From: Thermoleophilia bacterium
GTDB taxonomy: Bacteria > Actinomycetota > Thermoleophilia > RBG-16-64-13
NCBI GenBank assembly: GCA_016929985.1
Contig: JAFGIH010000203.1
Coordinates: 1-8,315 of the forward strand
DNA: 8,315 nt
Reading direction: 5' to 3'
The notes under the pieces were generated by a model that was not told the DNA's origin, ran no database searches, and saw only the letters and a program-made list of their open reading frames with translations. A program made the position numbers and the translations under genes. Below are positions 5,768 through 8,315 of the stretch, one piece after another (position 1 is the stretch's first letter; every line of letters begins with the position of its first letter).

Positions 5768-6888
5768 CTCTTCCACACAGGGTCGGGCTCTTCGAACCAG
5801 CCCGGCACCGGGGCCGGGCTGAACCGGCCGTAGACCAGCCGGTGCGCCCGGCTCATCCACCAGCCCGCTTTGCGTTTGCGTGACGCGATCTCGGCCATCA
5901 GCCGGTGGAAGCGGGTCCGCGGATGGGTCCACGGGCACGAAGCCACACACACCCCGCAGTCGGTGCCGGTCTCGTTCCACACAGTGAAGCAGGCCTCGGG
6001 ATTGATGGCCCATTTCTCCACCCCGCGCACCACCCTGCGCTCCCCGCGGCTGATCGCCCCACTCGGGCAGGTGTCCGCACAGATGTTGCAGTCCTGGCAG
6101 AACTCGCTCACCCCCAGGTCGCGGGGCGGGTCGTGCAACAGAGGCAGGTCCGTGGTTACGGTGGCGAGCTTCAGAGCGCTCCCCAGCTCCTTTGTGATGA
6201 GCAGGCCGTGGCGTCCCAAGCCTCCCATCCCCGCCTCCATGGCCACCGGGACGGTGAGCACCTGGTAGTTCGACATCACGTGGGCCCGCGCCGGATACCC
6301 GAGCGCCCTGATGTACGCGGCCAGCGCCACCGCGATACCGGCCAGCTTGGTGTACACCCGCATGATCTCAGCCGCTTCGGGAATGACCGGCCCCGTCTTC
6401 AACATGGCCGGGGAGATGGCCACAGCCAGGCTGACGGCGTGCTTGTGCGTCAGCTCTATCGGTTGTCCGTATGGACGGCCCGCGTCGTGCCAGGTCTTGC
6501 CGATGTTCGTGTACACATACGATGGGCTGAGCGGGCCTACCCGCACCAGATCGGCCCCCAGGTGCCTCGCAAAGCCCTTGACCTTCTCCGTGGCCCGTTC
6601 GGGCGACATCTCCACCCGCTCGGGAGCGACCGGCCCATCCACCCGGTCGGACATCCCCAGCGCGGCTATGACCCCTATCTGGGCGTCGATGAGAGGCACG
6701 TCCGCCGCGTGCCCCACCCGTCCCATGCCGGGAAGGGCCCGGATGGCGTCGTCCTTGTCCCTGTACTCCGGGTGGCGGCGGTAGTAGTCCTCGTATTCTG
6801 ACGTGCCGGGCTCGAGTGTGTTGCGGGACTGGACGTTGTCGCGCTCGTCGAAGCGGCTCAGCCCGGCCGGTGGCTCAACGCGATTCAC
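5749..6888 (-). CDS. Reductive dehalogenase-like dicluster Fe-S protein (RdhA/QueG superfamily)
   Basis: Seen: 379 residues. Two cysteine groups bind Fe-S clusters: C264-x2-C267-x2-C270-x3-C274-P (FCQDCNICADTCPSGAI) and C300-x10-C311-x2-C314-x3-C318-P. Before them, VPVAMEAGMGGLGRHGLLIT and the following TTDLPL match the corrinoid-domain region of RdhA and QueG. Known: this superfamily uses cobalamin plus two [4Fe-4S] clusters for reductive cleavage. The WNETGTDCGVCVASCPW arrangement looks more like RdhA than QueG. Odd: no Tat signal (the N-terminus is MNRVEPPAGLSRFDERD), no rdhB-like anchor gene nearby, and shorter than typical respiratory RdhA (roughly 450-550). It is therefore probably cytoplasmic and not a classical organohalide respiration enzyme. 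Start: GTG at 6888 overlaps the aconitase stop by 4 bases, with GGGAGG (6895-6900) 6 bases upstream. The substrate is unknown. Confidence 0.85.
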   Translation of the reverse strand: MNRVEPPAGLSRFDERDNVQSRNTLEPGTSEYEDYYRRHPEYRDKDDAIRALPGMGRVGHAADVPLIDAQIGVIAALGMSDRVDGPVAPERVEMSPERATEKVKGFARHLGADLVRVGPLSPSYVYTNIGKTWHDAGRPYGQPIELTHKHAVSLAVAISPAMLKTGPVIPEAAEIMRVYTKLAGIAVALAAYIRALGYPARAHVMSNYQVLTVPVAMEAGMGGLGRHGLLITKELGSALKLATVTTDLPLLHDPPRDLGVSEFCQDCNICADTCPSGAISRGERRVVRGVEKWAINPEACFTVWNETGTDCGVCVASCPWTHPRTRFHRLMAEIASRKRKAGWWMSRAHRLVYGRFSPAPVPGWFEEPDPVWKRYRRLV

Positions 6889-8315
6889 GCGCTGCCTCCC
6901 GATTTCGCCCGCAGCACATAGGGCAGCACGCCCCCGTGGCGAAAGTACTCCACTTCCACCATGGAGTCCAGCCGCACCCGGCAGGTGAGCACCACTTCGT
7001 CCGGATCCGCGCCGCCGGTCTCCGCCCGGCCGATCTGCCTGCCGCCGATCAGTGCCCCCTCGCCCAACAGGCCGGCCTGCGCCCGCAGAGCCCTCAGGGG
7101 ACGCCGTAGACGCACCGTGACGGTGGCGCCCGGACCATTGATGGCGCCTACCCCCTCGATGCTGACGATCTCCGATCCGTTGACCCCCACCCGGCTCCAG
7201 GTCACACCCGGCTCGAGCTCCAGCGGGAGCACACCCATGCCCACCAGATTGCTGCGATGGATGCGCTCGAAGCTCTCCGCGATCACCGCCCGCACACCGA
7301 GGAGGGCAGGGCCTTTGGCGGCCCAGTCCCGGGAGCTGCCGGTGCCGTACTCCTTGCCGGCGAGCACCACCAAGGGCGCCGCCACCGCCAGGCAGCGCAT
7401 GGCCGCATCGTAGATGGGGAGGACCTCTCCCGATGGATACGCCGTGGTCCAGCCGCCCTCCCTGTCGACGACCATGCGGTTCCGCAGCCGTTCATTGGCG
7501 AACGTGCCTCTCACCAATACCTCGTGATTACCGCGCCGGGAGCCGTAGGTGTTGAAGTCCGCCGGGCGCACGTTGTGCTCCAACAGGTATCTCCCCGCCG
7601 GACTGGTGCGGGGTATCGAGCCGGCGGGCGAGATGTGATCGGTGGTGACCGAATCACCCAAGACGGCCAGCACCGCCGCCGCCCTGATGTCTCCCGGAGC
7701 TGCCGGCGCGGTGCGCAGGTCGTGAAAGAACGGTGGCTCACGCACGTAGGTGGAATCCGGATCCCAGGCGAAGAGCGCTCCTTGTGGCACCTCTATCTGC
7801 CGCCAGGCCTCCGTGCCCTCTAGAGCCTTCTCGTACTCCTCTCTGAACGTCTGTGGCCGCACGGCCGCCACCATCAGACGGGCCACCTCTTCCTGATCAG
7901 GCCACAGGTCGCTCAGATACACCGGGCGGCCGTCCGCCCGCGTCCCCACAGGCTCGCTGGTGAGGTCGATGTCCACCGTACCGGCCAAGGCATACGCCAC
8001 CACCAAGGGCGGCGACGCCAGATAACTCGCCCGCACGGCCGCGTGGATACGCCCCTCGAAGTTGCGGTTGCCGCTGAGCACGGCCGCCACCACTAACTGC
8101 TCGGCCCGCACCACTCGCTCGAGCTCCTCGTCCAGAGGCCCGCTGTTGCCGATGCACGTGGCGCACCCGTACCCCACCACCGAGAAGCCCAGTGCCTCCA
8201 GAGCTCCCAACAGACCCGCCTCCTGCAGATAGCCGGTCACGGCCCGCGAACCGGGAGCCAGACTGGTCCGCACCCACGGCTTGACTCTGAGGCCGAGCTC
8301 CACCGCCTTGCGGGC
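6885..8315 (-). CDS. acnA: Aconitate hydratase (AcnA type), C-terminal half; 5' end outside window
   Basis: Role: isomerises citrate and isocitrate in the TCA cycle through a [4Fe-4S] cluster, in the cytoplasm. Seen: the frame is open to position 8315, giving 476 residues; full AcnA is about 880-900, so roughly the first 400 are outside. Numbering from the window edge, KPWVRTSLAPGS is followed by GYGCATCIGNSGPL, where C51 and C54 are two of the three cluster cysteines. LSGNRNFEGRIH follows at about 81-91, then the swivel domain with GDSVTTDHISPAG (D226-H227) and KEYGTGSSRDWAAKGP, with the active-site serine region at 327-328. The key motifs I can check are intact and the C-terminus is complete, so it looks functional. 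The GTG at 8303 is an internal valine codon, not the start. Its stop overlaps the next gene by 4 bases, which suggests translational coupling. Confidence 0.96.
   Translation of the reverse strand, partial: ARKAVELGLRVKPWVRTSLAPGSRAVTGYLQEAGLLGALEALGFSVVGYGCATCIGNSGPLDEELERVVRAEQLVVAAVLSGNRNFEGRIHAAVRASYLASPPLVVAYALAGTVDIDLTSEPVGTRADGRPVYLSDLWPDQEEVARLMVAAVRPQTFREEYEKALEGTEAWRQIEVPQGALFAWDPDSTYVREPPFFHDLRTAPAAPGDIRAAAVLAVLGDSVTTDHISPAGSIPRTSPAGRYLLEHNVRPADFNTYGSRRGNHEVLVRGTFANERLRNRMVVDREGGWTTAYPSGEVLPIYDAAMRCLAVAAPLVVLAGKEYGTGSSRDWAAKGPALLGVRAVIAESFERIHRSNLVGMGVLPLELEPGVTWSRVGVNGSEIVSIEGVGAINGPGATVTVRLRRPLRALRAQAGLLGEGALIGGRQIGRAETGGADPDEVVLTCRVRLDSMVEVEYFRHGGVLPYVLRAKSGGSA

Noticed and set aside
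5905..6801. 298-codon plus-strand ORF
   Set aside because: Antisense to the dehalogenase-like gene. It is rich in His/Arg/Pro, the usual shadow of a high-G+C gene, while the minus strand carries both Fe-S cysteine motifs.
5749..6888. Assignment as epoxyqueuosine reductase QueG
   Set aside because: The superfamily fits, but the second cysteine group (WNETGTDCGVCVASCPW) and the segment before it look more like RdhA. I kept the broader call.
7257..7823. 188-codon plus-strand ORF
   Set aside because: Antisense to the aconitase swivel domain, which is unmistakable on the minus strand.

Overview
The window is a G+C-rich bacterial segment in which every supported gene lies on the minus strand, so transcription runs from high to low coordinates. 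Cell-wall binding (CWB2) repeats, an AcnA-type aconitase, an ECF sigma factor with a membrane partner and a dehalogenase-like Fe-S protein together suggest a Gram-positive, high-G+C lineage. A deep-branching, possibly anaerobic or subsurface actinobacterium is my best guess. This is inference from gene content; no rRNA or tRNA is present to place it.

Right part (about 8315 to 4918): the 3' half of an aconitase gene enters from outside the window. Its stop overlaps, by 4 bases, the start of a cytoplasmic, dicluster Fe-S protein of the reductive dehalogenase / epoxyqueuosine reductase superfamily. Next come a short imperfect 17-bp tandem repeat that covers the end of that gene and a fragment that looks like the N-terminus of an Nmad3-type protein (probable remnant). 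A histidine-triad (HIT) protein with an unusual N-terminal extension follows, and its start overlaps the fragment's stop. The very short overlaps suggest co-transcription.

Middle part (4784 to 3819): two small metabolic proteins, a flavodoxin-fold protein (Flavodoxin_5/HemG-like) and a VOC (glyoxalase-fold) protein that probably starts at TTG. Each is preceded by a gap of about 130 bases.

Left part (3684 to 1): a possible envelope-signalling and surface module. An ECF sigma factor is followed at once by a single-pass membrane protein with a large extracytoplasmic domain, a plausible regulator of that sigma factor. After a 135-base leader comes a large secreted surface protein with seven regular repeats of about 59 residues (predicted beta-propeller) followed by CWB2 cell-wall anchoring repeats. 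This last gene is open through position 1 and is therefore easy to miss in an ORF list that requires a stop codon.

No CRISPR array, tRNA, rRNA, insertion sequence or recognisable defence system is visible, and no stretch longer than 300 bases lacks a gene. The items most worth following are the propeller-CWB2 protein next to the sigma/regulator pair, the aconitase-coupled dehalogenase-like gene, and the Nmad3-like scar beside the 17-bp repeats.
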